From Artocarpus heterophyllus (taxonomy: Eukaryota > Streptophyta > Magnoliopsida > Rosales > Moraceae): a stretch of 64,000 bases of DNA. The first letter of the stretch is position 1, and every line of letters begins with the position of its first letter. The position numbers and the translations under genes were made by a program. Below the pieces are notes generated by a model. The model saw only the letters and a list, made by a program, of their open reading frames with translations. It was not told where the DNA came from and did no database searches. Shown here piece by piece: positions 12,183 to 24,800 of the stretch. The stretch spans positions 13,150,091 through 13,214,090 of the forward strand of contig CM046340.1 in NCBI GenBank assembly GCA_025403435.1, read 5' to 3'.

Positions 12183-15100
12183 GGAGAATATTATACTAAG
12201 ACCCTTTTAAAATGTCTTATCTAGGAGACTCTTTTTTTAAGCCGTTAGATTTAATCCAATGGTTTATAAACTTCAACTTTGTCTAATTACAATGGGCTCT
12301 TCCTTACACAATCAAAATTAAAAATAACACAAAATCTTACAAAATTAGTAAAAAAAAAACTTTCTAAAAATGTGATGACTCGCCTTTTCGAGGAATCACT
12401 AAACTTTCTTTAAAGATCATTTCTTAAACATTAATTTTACTTAGTAAGAAAAATACTGAAATAAAATTTTCTTTTTTCATCCTTTAAACGTCCTGTAGAA
12501 CGTTCTTTAGACACTATTCAACACTTGACTTTAAACCATTTCAAATCGTTTATTAAAACTTAATAAGAAACATTAACTGAATTATAACTTAAAACTTATC
12601 TTTATTATTATATAAAACATTTCGTAAAATACATATTTTAAAACATGGAAAATATTTCATAGAACTTTGATTTCCTTAAAGCTTTAAAAACACTATATTA
12701 AATAGTGGAAAATCTTTTTTTGAGTTGTGGAAGCATACTTTAGTGGGATCTATATCCAAATATTTGCATCTGTCCTCTACAACATCCAGTTTTTTTAATA
12801 GGTCCTACTGGTCGCCTATAGGACTACCTACAGCATAAAGATACTTTTGATGAGCTTTTGCTTAGTAAGTTCAAACATAATCTCACAAATAATTAAAACA
12901 TGCTTTAAAAGCTTTTCTCATAAAAACCTTCCTCTTAAAACTTTTTTCATAAAACATTTCTTAAACGTTTTTCTTAAAACGTCATTCATGAAAATGTTTC
13001 TCATAAACATTTATCGTAAAACATTTTTTCAAAATGTTTTTGATAAACATAACACATAAACATTTCAATTCAGGGAATATAGGCAAAATCATAATGTATG
13101 TTTCTATTTATGCTTAATTATGAACTTTCAATTATAAGCATCTTATGATCATTCTTTATCCTTAACTTTTTATCTTTGTTCCTTAACTTTTCTTATCTTA
13201 TAAACTTTAGTGTTCGTACCAACATCATCAATCATGAGATCATAAACATAATGCTTCTCTTATGGAAGACTTGAGACCATTGAACACTGAGATCATAACT
13301 TTAACTTTACTTGTGTTTCTCATATCAAGGAGGTCACAACTTTAATTTTACTTTCAGTATCTCATAACAAAGAGGCTAATATGACACTTTCTTTTTATCT
13401 TTATCTTACATTCTTTTTAACTTTAGTGAGCATATTAAATCCTATCTCATTATATGCAAACACATTTGCAAATTATAACTTGTTCTCTTTGAAACTTATT
13501 GCATAACAAATGCATTATAAAACTTATAACTTAAACTATAAAACATTGTGCATTAACAAAATGCAAATGTACTTTAAACATAACTATTGCAAATACATTG
13601 CAAACTTTTACTTGATCTTTAAAAATTTTATGCATATCAAATGCAATCATGCTTTAAACATAATAATTGCAAATACATTGCAAATCTTGATTTAAACTTT
13701 AAAACCTTTTGCATAACAAATGCAAATATACTTTTAAATCAACATGCATAACAATTGTAATCACATTTGTAAACATATAAATAAGCATTTAAAAATTATT
13801 TACTTATGCTGTAGGTGATGTTCGAAACTTACCTGTCTATAGCTCTAACATTCCCATTTCCTTCCTTTTCCTTTAGTTAGTCGGCTTTTGTGTCCTGATC
13901 ATATGACACCCAACTTATTAGTTAAATTTCTTTTTATCAATCTACTCGATTGATAATAAAACTTAAACATTAACCATTCTTTCTTTTTAACTTAACTTGG
14001 TACCCTATCGGTTTACCTTTCTCTTTACTTTGTACCCCGTTGCTTTTAACTTTGTAACCCTCTAGGTTACTGTAGCCTTTACTCCCATAACCCATTGGGT
14101 TATCACTCTTTTTACTTAACTTTGTAACCTATCAGGTTACCATTTTTCTTTACTTAACTTTGTAACCCATCAGGTTACCTTCCTTTTATTTATCTTGAAC
14201 ATCCTTCATTAAATTTCCCGTCTCATGTGTCATTTCGTTACTTAACATATTACATAACATTTTCCATCTAATAACATTTTGCTTGTTCAGAGTGTTTAAT
14301 TTCGCTTTAGCCGTTTTCCTAAAAATGACATTTTTACCCTTAATGGGTTTTTCGTCAATCTCGTAATTTTATAAAACTCATTGCTTAATGTTACCATTCC
14401 ATTGCCTCCATATTACGGAAAAATTCTCACTAAGGAACGTTTTTCAACATCGGGCATTTCGAGTTCGTTTTGGCCTTTTTCATAAAATGACTATTTTGCC
14501 CTTAACCTTTTTCTTTCATTCTTTCCTTGTCTAAACTTTGAATCCTTTAAAAACATAATCCCTGTGGTTACTTACTACCCACAGTAATGCAAGAACCTAA
14601 TGTTCCTTGGTGAAAACTTGGTTTTTTAGAATTTTACGGTTTTGGCCTAAATCACAAAAATATTTATATTTTTACCTCGGAACCAAAAACAATCATTTTG
14701 TACCAAAACATCCAATTTTTCACAAGGAATAAAACTTTCCAAAGTTCCATGGTCAAATTTAAAACATTTCCTAATGTTTCCATTTCTTGAAATTTTGTGC
14801 TCAAAATTTCGTAAAATCATAACTCCTCAACCGAGCAGAATTTTGAAAAAATGTTTGTGCTGTCTTAACAGTTTCGATGAGTTCTACAACATTCATGTTT
14901 TAAGTTTCCTCAAATTCCAACGTTTAGGTAGACTTTTGGCTGATTTTCAAATCTGCTAAACCTTTGTAAAACTTTGCAATTTAGTCTTTTTGGAATTTTA
15001 TAAAACTTTGTTCACAAAAGTTGTTTCCCTCACTGTGTTGGAAAATTCTAAACCTTACTTAGAACATAATTTGGCCTCTAAGGCTCTCAAAACCCCATGC

Positions 15101-17173
15101 CTTTGAAACTAGTTAAACTTTACAAAGTTTAACAATTTTTCACTTTTAACCTCAAAACCCTTATTTTCTTTCTTTCTATCCTTACCATCATCAACATAAA
15201 ACATAAAACAATCATGCCATAATACCCTTCTTACATGCCATAGGCCAAAACATTTTATCAAACACTTGGCATATATGTTATAACATAAAATTTTTAAGTA
15301 TAAAGTTTACAAATTTATCTAAACTTTACCAAGCTTTTGATCCTCCTTTGCCAAGCTCAAAATCCTTGTTTTGCCTTCTTCACAAAAACCATGGCAAAAC
15401 CTCATCAAAACCCTTCCAAAACTTAAAGAAGATCACCAAAACCCATAAGAGACAGTTTGGGATTTTACCTCCAAAAGCACCAAACCTTGAATCAAACCCT
15501 TTGAACTTGCTTTAAACACGATTTGGAGGTTGAATTTCATCAAAATTTGAGAGAGAAATGCTTAGGGAGGGTACGGTTTTGGAGGAGGAAGATGAACATT
15601 TTTTTTTTCATTTCTTGGTTCCTTAAATAAGTGAATTACACTTGATTTTTTTCCCAAATTTGATGACTCATCACCATGAGTCATCACTTAGCATCATTTG
15701 TGACAAAAAGTTGGGACAACCTTGGCAATATTTGATTTGGCCACTTCAATGGATATTTTGGTAATTTTCCACCAAAATTTGATGACTTACCAACATTAGT
15801 CATCACTTGACATCATCTTGCTTAACTTGGCAATGTGTAATTGGGCCACCCAAGGGGCTTGGTGGCAAATTTTCATTTATTTTGGTGTCCCATGGTGGGT
15901 CCCTCAAAGACTTTTTATACAGTCTAAATTTATGCTAACAGTATTTTTTCTATACAGCCAGTATTCTTTTCCATATAATTCATGAGGTCTCACAACCTCC
16001 TATACTTATTTTCATCCATCACATAATGTAATTCCAATATTGTCTAACTTTGTATAGCCTAAATTTATACTGACAGTGTTTTTCTTATACTGTCGCATAT
16101 CCTCTATACTGTTACAGCATTCCTTATTAATCCATATTCTTCAAATAGTATTATTCCTATACTGTTTTAACATAAACAATTTAATTTTTATATTGCTTAA
16201 CCATAAACAGTCAAATTCCTATATTGTATTACTTTTACAGTGTAATTTTTATACTACATAACTTTATCAGTGTACTTCCTTAAACTGCATTATTCTAATA
16301 CTGTATAATTTTTAACATATTATATAGTATTTTTCTTAAACTGTTTTTTTGTCATCACATAATTCTTAACTTATTGCATTTTTAATGCATTAGAAATTCT
16401 CAGATGTTACAAAAAAAGTTCATGTTCCACAGCAACAAAAGTCGCTCGAGATGCCCAGAATAAAGCCAGTGTCATCTATCTCATTGGCGAGCCACCATAG
16501 CCACCAGAGGTGCAACCAATCGTGATCGCACAACACCGGCTAGCTACCTCCCACAAAGCGTGATAGGCTTGCGAACACAGGCATGATTTTTCATGTTCTC
16601 CATCGAGACTAGATTGGGTTACGGGTTAGTGGTGTAGACTTTCAAGTGGAAATGGGTTTACAATCCATAGAGGTCACGTCAAATACGTGATAAAGTCTCT
16701 ACGGAATCGCGCGACCCACAACCCTCCTCCCACGACCTCCCTTCATCCCGACTCATGACAACTCATGGTGGTCATGGTCTCACAACAAGTTGCGATAGAC
16801 CTTCGAGTCCTACGGTGGTCCCTCGCGAAGTTGGACCCACGATCGGTGCAATTTTTGTCGCAAACTATGGTGGCAGGGATGGAATCTCGACATCCATTGC
16901 CTAAGGGCTCCAACGGAGGGTGCATCACTATGATTCGTGGTGATCTAGGGTCACCGGCCATCCAGATAGTTGCAGGCAGCCATGGCTTTTTCTCTTTATT
17001 TTTTTTTTCAGTTTTTGGGTTTTTTTTTTTCAATTTTAGCTCTTTTAAGAAAAAAACTTGGTGTGCTTGTACTCATTGAATAAATGGTGCGCTTGTTCGC
17101 TTTTAACCATTGGATCCAAATCTAGTGGACCAAAAAGATAAGATATTTTAAAGGGTCTTATCATAGCATTTCC
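12183..17173. mobile_element. Mutator-like element with ~75-bp terminal inverted repeats, disrupted by a solo LTR
   Basis: Bases 12183-12264 and the reverse complement of about 17098-17173 align over ~75 bases. Shared blocks are AAGACCC(T)TTTAAAAT, TCTTATCT, TAGATTT and ATCCAATGGTT. Long TIRs of this kind are typical of MULEs. Without the 4041-bp LTR at 12371-16411 and its duplicated target, the element is about 0.95 kb. The interior right part (16417-17097) is less AT-rich than its surroundings and may be captured sequence, but no known protein was recognised. No clear 9-bp target duplication was found, so the outer ends are approximate. Confidence 0.55.
12371..16411 (-). mobile_element. Solo LTR, 4.0 kb, minus orientation, TSD AAAAA
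   Basis: Read on the minus strand it begins TGTAACATCTGAG (16411 downwards) and ends AGTCATCACA (12371). AAAAA flanks both sides (12366-12370 and 16412-16416), although in an A-rich context this is weaker than usual. A TAAGCAAAAGCTCA hairpin, the counterpart of that in the other LTRs, lies at 12850-12863 on the minus strand with a YAG|G 22 nt downstream. No internal retrotransposon region is present. It sits inside the TIR element 12183-17173. Confidence 0.7.
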
Positions 17174-18645
17174 TTATATAATAAGTCGTAAACTTGCAAT
17201 AAATAGGAGACTAACTGACTTATTCCCATAAACTTTGGTTTGAGACTAACAATTTGCCCCCTCATTATTTATGAGAATTAGAATATTACTCTCTCTCTTT
17301 CTTTTTTTTTTTCCTTTGAATTAAAATAACAATTATTTATCTTTTTTATATCCTTCGTTTTAGTTTTTTCAATAACTACCTTTCGATTTTTGATGTCATT
17401 AAATATATATTCACATTTTAAAAATAACAATTATCCATACCTTTTTATGGCCAACCTCAATTTTGCTATGAAATGTCCAATATGCCCTCAAATAAAAAAA
17501 AGTAAAAAATAAATTTAAAAAACAGTAAACTTACAGTTTTGAGCTCAAAAAACTCAAAAATACCCTCAAAATGGATTTTTTTGTGTGCTTTTATTTTATT
17601 TTTTCTTTTAATTTTTGAAAGTTGTTTTTTTCTCTTTTTAAAAAATAATTTGGTCATTTTTAACATCAAAACCAATTCTTGATCGATATAAGCTATATAG
17701 AATTGTATATGAAATTTGAAGGTTCAAAAATCATAAGTATAGTTTTTAAATAAACGTAAAATACATGAGTATAAAAGTAATATCTGTAAAAATATAACTC
17801 TTTCTTTTTTCTTTACTCTTTATGTTCTCTTTTTTGTTGCATGTCTTCCCATTACCAATTTGTATGTTCCAAAAAAAAAAAAAAAAAGCCCTAAATAGTG
17901 GGGAAACAAAACCAAAGAAATTGTTAAAAAAAAGCCTAAATATTTTCCCAAAAAAAAAAAAACAACGTTCAAATTTTATATTTATAGTTCCGGAAATATG
18001 TATATAAGGAAACTATATATGTATATCACAAATTTTATCATTATGAACTTCATAATAATTACTTTTTTCTTTTCAAACGATCATTTGAATAGATCATTTT
18101 TCCAAAGTAAAAAAAAGAAAAAGAAAAAAAGTAACAGATCATTTGAATATAAAAGCTATAAATAAAGGCCCGGAGAGATGACCCGCCCGTATATGGCTTG
18201 TAGGCGAGCCGTATATTTTCTTTGCCGGGTCTGGCCTTATTGCTAACGTTCATCCCTGCTAAATAACGTACCAATGGAAAACTTGAAATAAACTATAAAA
18301 ATTTGCCTTTTAGGCTTCATCTTTATGACTAAACGTGAAGACATGCGGCTAAAAGAAAGAGCACTATTTAGAAAAGTAACAAAATATGAAGAAAGAGACA
18401 CAGATTTTTCCCTTTCAAAAGGAGGAAATTATGTAGTCTAAATTGACCAAATTAACTATGTATCAGTATCAGCTAATTTCCTACAAATCCATATCGTCAT
18501 AACAACAAGTTCCAAACAAGCCATCACCCATAAGGTTTAAGAATAAGGATCATAATAAAACGAAGAAAAGACCTCATTAATCTGTGGATAAAAAAAAAAA
18601 AATAATTGAAATTGTACAAAATCATCCACAAGAGTTTATAGATGT
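17174..18645. other. AT-rich intergenic spacer
   Basis: Low-complexity A/T tracts and no credible ORF. The part after about 18370 aligns with the 3' flank of copy C (about 27316 onward) and is therefore 3' flank of pseudogene B. Confidence 0.7.
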
Positions 18646-19123
18646 CTATATATACAAAGTGCAATACTCGATGTAACATGCAGTTTTTTGCTCACAAACG
18701 GGACGGAATAATTCATACATTTTCTCTCCTAATATGATCTCTTTATCACCTTTATCAAGATGTTTAAAATCTGCAAGAACATCTTCATGTACTAGAAGAT
18801 TCGACGGTGGTGATCTTGAAGGAGAACACAAGAAAGGTTTGGGTGGCACTTGTAAGGAATCAACACTCCCTTCCAACATTTCTATGACTTTACTCGTTGT
18901 TGGCCGATTCGAGGGGTCGGTTTGTATGCACCACAGGCTCATTATTATCATTTTCCTCACTTTTACTCTGTCTTCTTCATTCGTAATTCTCTTCAGTTCA
19001 AGCTTTTCATCTAGCTCAAGACGCTTGCACACCCAATATGGAAAATATGTTTTCACCTGTATTATCTTACATTGAGATTTCTTCTCCCTCCCACCATTTC
19101 CAGAATCATCATTCCATAACTAT

Positions 19124-19671
19124 GAGACCGTTTGCTTCGAGAACTCTTTAGATTCTTTAGATTTAAATTTAGATTCGAGTATTAAGAATCATTTTGATAC
19201 GTATTTGTTTCCCCCAAAATTTGAATCTTTTGAGTATTAAGAATCCAAATTTTTAGAGTTCTGACTCTATCCTAAACTTTTGATATTCGGATATCTCTGC
19301 CACAGTAAAAATTAAAAATTCTCTCTCCCATATTTAAGGAAAAAAAATCATAACTTCTTCATTTGTTATCCAATTGAGATGATTCTTTTTTCATTATATT
19401 CCTAATGAAGAGAGGAATAAATTAAAATCCATATTGCATCTTTTTTAAGATCATTAATATTAAGATTTTATTAGATTTTTTGATAATTCAAAAACTATTT
19501 TTACTACCTCTCCAAACATAAATTTCAATTTTATTCCATACTCAGATTAAAACTTAAATATACATCAAACGTCAATTCGGATAACAATTCAAATTACTAA
19601 CTTAAATTTTAATTTAAATCACACTAACTCAAATCAAATCACTAATTCGAATCCTTTTACCAAATGGACCT
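19124..19671. mobile_element. PIF/Harbinger-like non-autonomous element in pseudogene B
   Basis: An insertion of about 548 bp in the kinase C-lobe, located by comparison with copies A and C. The ends GAGACCGTTTG and CAAATGGACCT are imperfect inverted repeats; TAT flanks both sides, but a short TA repeat next to it makes the right edge uncertain. No coding potential. Confidence 0.55.
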
Positions 19672-20554
19672 TATATATATACATCAGACTTATGTGAGAC
19701 CCTTCCAAAGTTTCTAGAGAATACTTCAGGAGCAATATATCCAACTGTCCCTCTTGGACGGTTGGACCCAACATCGAGACGACACTCACTTTTCTTGTGC
19801 AAGGCCAAAATCAGATATTTTAGGCACAAAATCTTCATCAAGAAGAATGTTACGAGGCTTGATATCAAAATGCAGAATTCGTGTGTTGCAACCAATGTGT
19901 AAATCTTCTAGTCCCAATTCAGCCGATGACTACTTTCGGTTGCATTTTTTTCATCAAATATGAACTTCTCGAGAGATCCATTAGTTGATCCTTCATTCCT
20001 TCATTCCTTCATTCTCCCTTCTATCATATTTCATCACTGGCAATTCTAGTACATGACTTGATCCAGTCCCACACTTTTCAGACACCTTAGCCACTTGGTT
20101 GGCGTCGTTCGCAGGCAAGGCCAAAACCCAACTGGTGTCATTTTCTGCGGAGCAACCGATCCTGTACTTGAGGAGTTCAAAAGAACTTGGGTTTGGTTTG
20201 GGGTGAGAAAGAAGTCGGTAGAGAGAGATGGTTTTCGGAGAGGAGAAAAACATGCGGCATTGTTAGGAGTCGAAAACGCGGTGTTTGAGACTACAAGGGG
20301 CTTGTTTTGGTAGAAGATGGTGTGGACAATGTAGTTGTCGCCATTGAGATTTAGAATTGGGATAGGATTTCGATTGTTCCAATCACAAGAGAATAGTTGT
20401 TCTCCTCTTCAATATACAAGGGAAGCTTATTGCTCGACTGCCACAGCTTTTGGGAACGCTGCAGTTTTGGAACCTTTGGTCTACAGCGCCAATAGTAGTG
20501 TCTGAATAGAGGCATAGGATTGTTGGTAATAAAGGCAGGAGATTGGAGAAGAAG

Positions 20555-21081
20555 GGCCGTTTGGTAGACGGGTTCGAATTGTGTTCGTTTAAATATTTTG
20601 ATTTGAGTTGCATGATTTGAATTGTATGATTTAAATTGTTATCTAAATTGATGTTTGAATATACAGTTAAAGTGTTAATTGGAATTTATGTTTGAGTAGA
20701 TAGTGGAAAAAGTTTTTTAATTTTCAAATAAATCTAAGAAAATTTTATGTGGATGATACTAAAAAAATATGCAACATTGATATTGATTTATTTATTTTTG
20801 ATTATGAATACAATGAAAGAAGAATCGTTTCAGTCGGTAATCAAATACATAAGTTATGATTTTTTTTCTCAAGTATAGAAGAGAAAAAATTTGAAAAATA
20901 TTGTAGTATTTGGATTCAAATCATGAAAATTTAGAAGAGTCAAAACTCGAATTTTGGACTTAAAATTCAAATTAAATTTGAATTGAGATTGAAATATTAA
21001 TGCCATCAAATGCCTATTCAGACTCAATCTAAAATTGTAAATCTAAAAAAATCAGTTGAATCCACGAAACAAACGCACCCC
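20555..21081. mobile_element. PIF/Harbinger-like non-autonomous element in pseudogene B exon 1, TSD AAG
   Basis: A 527-bp insertion flanked by AAG (20552-20554 and 21082-21084). The ends GGCCGTTTGGT and (reverse complement) GGGGTGCGTTTGT are related inverted repeats, similar to those of the MITE in copy A. It lies a few codons after the pseudogene's start ATG. Confidence 0.65.
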
Positions 21082-21092
21082 AAGTTTTTCAT

Positions 21093-21808
21093 CCAGAGAT
21101 TGACGGGGAAAATTGTTAGGGAGACAAGTCTCATTTGATTTCGTATATTAAAAGTTTCGAAAATTAATTATGAGTACGAATTAATGATGGGCACTAACTT
21201 TGTTCTACATTAATTTATTTGAGTTTGACTACGCAAAGGAACATTTTAAGCCATGACCAGCATTTAAAAATGACCTTCCCAAGTACTTTGAAGCTTCTTG
21301 TTTGTAAAGCCACTTTGGACAGATGGTGTAGAGGAGGTCATGGGACTGTGCTAGATTAACACATTTTCAGGCTCTTAGACTCCATTATCTGTTAATGGTC
21401 TAGAATTCTCCTCTTATGTAGTGTTAATTTTTAGTGTACGCATGACGTGTGGAAAATAACGGCAGTCATATTAAGGACTAGAAGTTTGTAATTTCAATTA
21501 CTATAATAAAAGAGCAGGACTTAATGCACATCCAGTGTAACATTCCACAAAATAGGTCCCACTGAGGGACTTGCCTATGTGGGAACCTCCTTGTGTGCAC
21601 TCTTTATATTTGTGATTACTAATATTAGGCTCCTTTTTGTGATACATTAATTATGCAGTCCAGTTTGACTCCGAAAAGGACTCTTTCACACAACAACAAC
21701 AACAACAACAACAACTTTGAACTGACCTTTTAGAAAAAAGACATTTCCCAAGCACTTGGAAGGTTCTTGTTTGAAAAAAAAAAAAATGAAATGTGCAAAC
21801 AGTGTTCG
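21093..21808 (-). other. Upstream flank of pseudogene B
   Basis: Aligns in blocks with the upstream regions of copies A and C (shared GAGACAAGTCT, ACTTGGAA, CTTGTTTG). It contains a CAA microsatellite at about 21688-21714. Non-coding. Confidence 0.6.
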
Positions 21809-24800
21809 TGTAGGTCGGGAATTTCACAAGGATAAGTTGTGAAATAATTTTTATATTGGAGTTTGAAGTTCTTCATTGATTAATTGTGTTAATTTTATGT
21901 GCGTAAATTTTATGCACACATAATAGTTTGCCTTTCATGATCGTATGTTATTGATTCTAAATGTTCAAGCGTGCATGATTGATCGTTACTTTGAGATCAT
22001 GTAACATCATAAAAATTCCAAGTCACGAAAATTATTGGACATTCCAATAATTTCCAATCAACCCATGATCACGAGTATAGTGATTTATTTCGCATATCAA
22101 AGATTTAATATCAGAAAAATTCATTAATTTAAATTTAAAATTTAATCAAGATTTAAATAATCAATTTTCTTAGAAATTTCATATTTTGTTATTGTGAAAA
22201 TTTATAACCAAAATACAATAAAATTTTATGTGTATTATGTGTGCAATTTTTGTGAATTATGGTATGTTTTATACGCACAAATTTTATGAAGAAAACACCC
22301 AAAAATTTGCCAAGTACCTGAAAGACAAAATTAGTGTCACATGCATTATGTTAAAATATAATTTTTGTGATAAATACCCATAGAGTAAATATGTGTATAG
22401 GATTAAAATATGATGCCATAATTCTAAATAGTAAATAAGTTATAATCTAGCAGTTAGTTAAGCTGGTGCAGATTGTAGTGTATACAATCCACTTAGTGTT
22501 GGAATACAGTGTCAAAGATACTCAGTTTAGAACAAAGAACAACATAATAGAAAAATACAAGATTAGTATCCACACAGATAGGTGAACTACTATTGATGGA
22601 AATTATACAATATGAATACACTATGTACCAGTATTTTTTTAGACTCACAAGAAAATTATCTCCTTAATACCATACTGCCAAAACAAGAAAAATACAATTT
22701 TGAGAAAAAACTTGACTGTAAAGTAGAATTTACCTAAAGTAGGGGCCATCAAATTCAAAAGTTGTCAACCTAAAAAGGTGTGTAAAATTTCCCCCTTTTT
22801 TGGGATAAAATTTGGTTTTCTCTAGAATGTATAGGAGCAAAATTTGCTGCTAATTAATCCCCCAAATCAAGCACTATAAGTACGCAAGGATCAGTTTGAA
22901 AAATTTCTCTTCCTTTCTATCCAAATTTTGCTCCAAAAGGCCAAGAACTCTCCTATTTTCTTCTCTCCAAAATTTCGACATTTGAAGCCACCATTCGAAG
23001 GTTCAAGGAGATTTCAAGGTAAAAATCTAAATTTTGTGTGGTGTATTTAAAGGTTTAGTTTAAGTTTGCATTCGATCCTTACTTGTGGAGTCTTGATGTT
23101 GTTATCAAGGGGTTTTAGGAGTCTTCAAGCTCAAAAAGGAAGATAATTACTTGGGTTTCTTAGGTAAAAACCCTAATGCTATTTTGATTATTGTTTGTGT
23201 TTTCTTATATTTTATGTTGTAATATGTTATTATAGACTCTGACATGTAAAGGACACTATATGACATGATTATTTTATGTGATGTATGTTTATGGATGTGC
23301 TGATAAGTTCAAAATTAGATTTTTGCATAAGAAAAAAGCAAGCTAAGTAAGCTTATGCATTGCAACATATTTTAGAATATTTTTCAAAGATTTTGTTTTT
23401 AAGACACTTAGATGTCATACTAGTTTGTGCAGTTAACATGAGATTTATTCAAAATGTTCATATAAACAAATTTTATGAAGAAATTTTCCTCAAATTTCAA
23501 TCGAATCAAGCCAAAAAATCTAATTTTATAACCTGGTTGTGTACAAAATGGACCAAAACATCCCCAATATAATTTATTATGAAAAACTTTAGAACAAAAA
23601 AGTTATAGATTTTTGCAAATTTTGTGCAGATTTTTTAGTTATAAATTTTACAAAATTTAATCAAAAAATTTAAAAACTGTAAAAGTTTAAATCCTTGGTA
23701 AGAAAAGGGTACATTATGGTATAAAATAGTTTCCTTTGGATCTAAGGGCAAAAGTGTCAGTATTTTTATGTTTCAAGTCAGAACCATAAAACCTTGTGAA
23801 ACTAAAATTTTCACTGTGCAATGATGGTTTTCTAAAATTTTATAGTTAGTAAGTAATCACAAATTTTAAGCCCAAAGGAGTTTGAAATTTTTCGAAAGCA
23901 GTTAAAACGGAGCTTATGCTTATTGATTTAGCCTAAAGTCCTTAAGCAAATAATGAATCGCATTAAGCACAAAGTTGTGTTATGAAACATAAAACTTGAT
24001 TGTAGTAAATCAAAGTCAAACAGTATAGAAATAGACTGAATATATAGACTTAAGCTAATAATTAGATGTCGCTTAAACAGGACATAGAGTCGACTAATAA
24101 AGGGAAAATATTAAATTGGAAAACTCTAGAGTAAGGTCTAAGTAAGTTTCAAACTTCACTTATAGCATGAAAAAAAATATTTTTCATATACTTTATACAT
24201 GTTTGGGATTTGATTGCTTTTGTTATGTGTGTTACTTTAGATACTATATAATGACATTATGATAATCAAGATAAGATATTAAGTGTTGTACTAAATTGTT
24301 GACCCATGGGGAGCGTCATGTCAAGTTAAGTTATGTTCTTGGTGTTTGCTATGTTAGAAAAGTAGCACACAGCGAAATTTTAAGAATTTTATACTAGAAT
24401 ATTTTTTAAAATACAAGTTTGACACGCTATATACATAAATTAACTAGATCTTACTAACCTTATTTGCTAAAAAACTCCCGCAATATGTGAAGAGAAAGGA
24501 TTTTCAGAAGAGCCTCAACCAACTGGTCTTCTTTGCTATTCTCTATCCATGATCGAAGTGTGTGTGGCCATACAATGTATAGCTCTTCCTTGGTGACTCT
24601 CCTTCTAACAAGTTGAGAAAACGCAGAACTGGCATTTGCGATTTGTGAACAATAGCTCTTAGGGAGTTTCAAAGACTCACAGACTAGAGTGCTCACTCTT
24701 AATTTCTCAACTGATCTAAGTAACTTATGAGTCTCACTCCCTATTTATAGAAGTTGGGCACAAGGATTAGTCCTTATCCAATAAGGCCTCAAAATTTGAA

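Larger units (their letters stand above)
18646..21092 (-). pseudogene. LRK10L pseudogene, copy B
   Basis: On the minus strand the start ATG is at 21092. Its fourth codon is interrupted by a TIR element (20555-21081). The ectodomain then reads on from FFSNLLPLLP through NCSVPKSCGS to LPVMKYD, with a one-base deletion near 20423. At about 19985-19993 the ectodomain jumps straight to the kinase at NGSLEKF, so the WAK_assoc_C block, both introns, the linker exon, the membrane helix and the whole N-lobe with its catalytic lysine are missing. The C-lobe has a further small deletion near 19915 and a 548-bp insertion (19124-19671). It ends with a C-terminus longer than in copies A and C (LLVHEDVLADFKHLDKG). 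It cannot encode a receptor. Confidence 0.9.

Noticed and set aside
16743..17079. Overlapping ORFs (96 and 104 codons) in the TIR element
   Set aside because: No family recognised, and both include poly-A/T-encoded lysine or phenylalanine runs; kept only as possible captured DNA.
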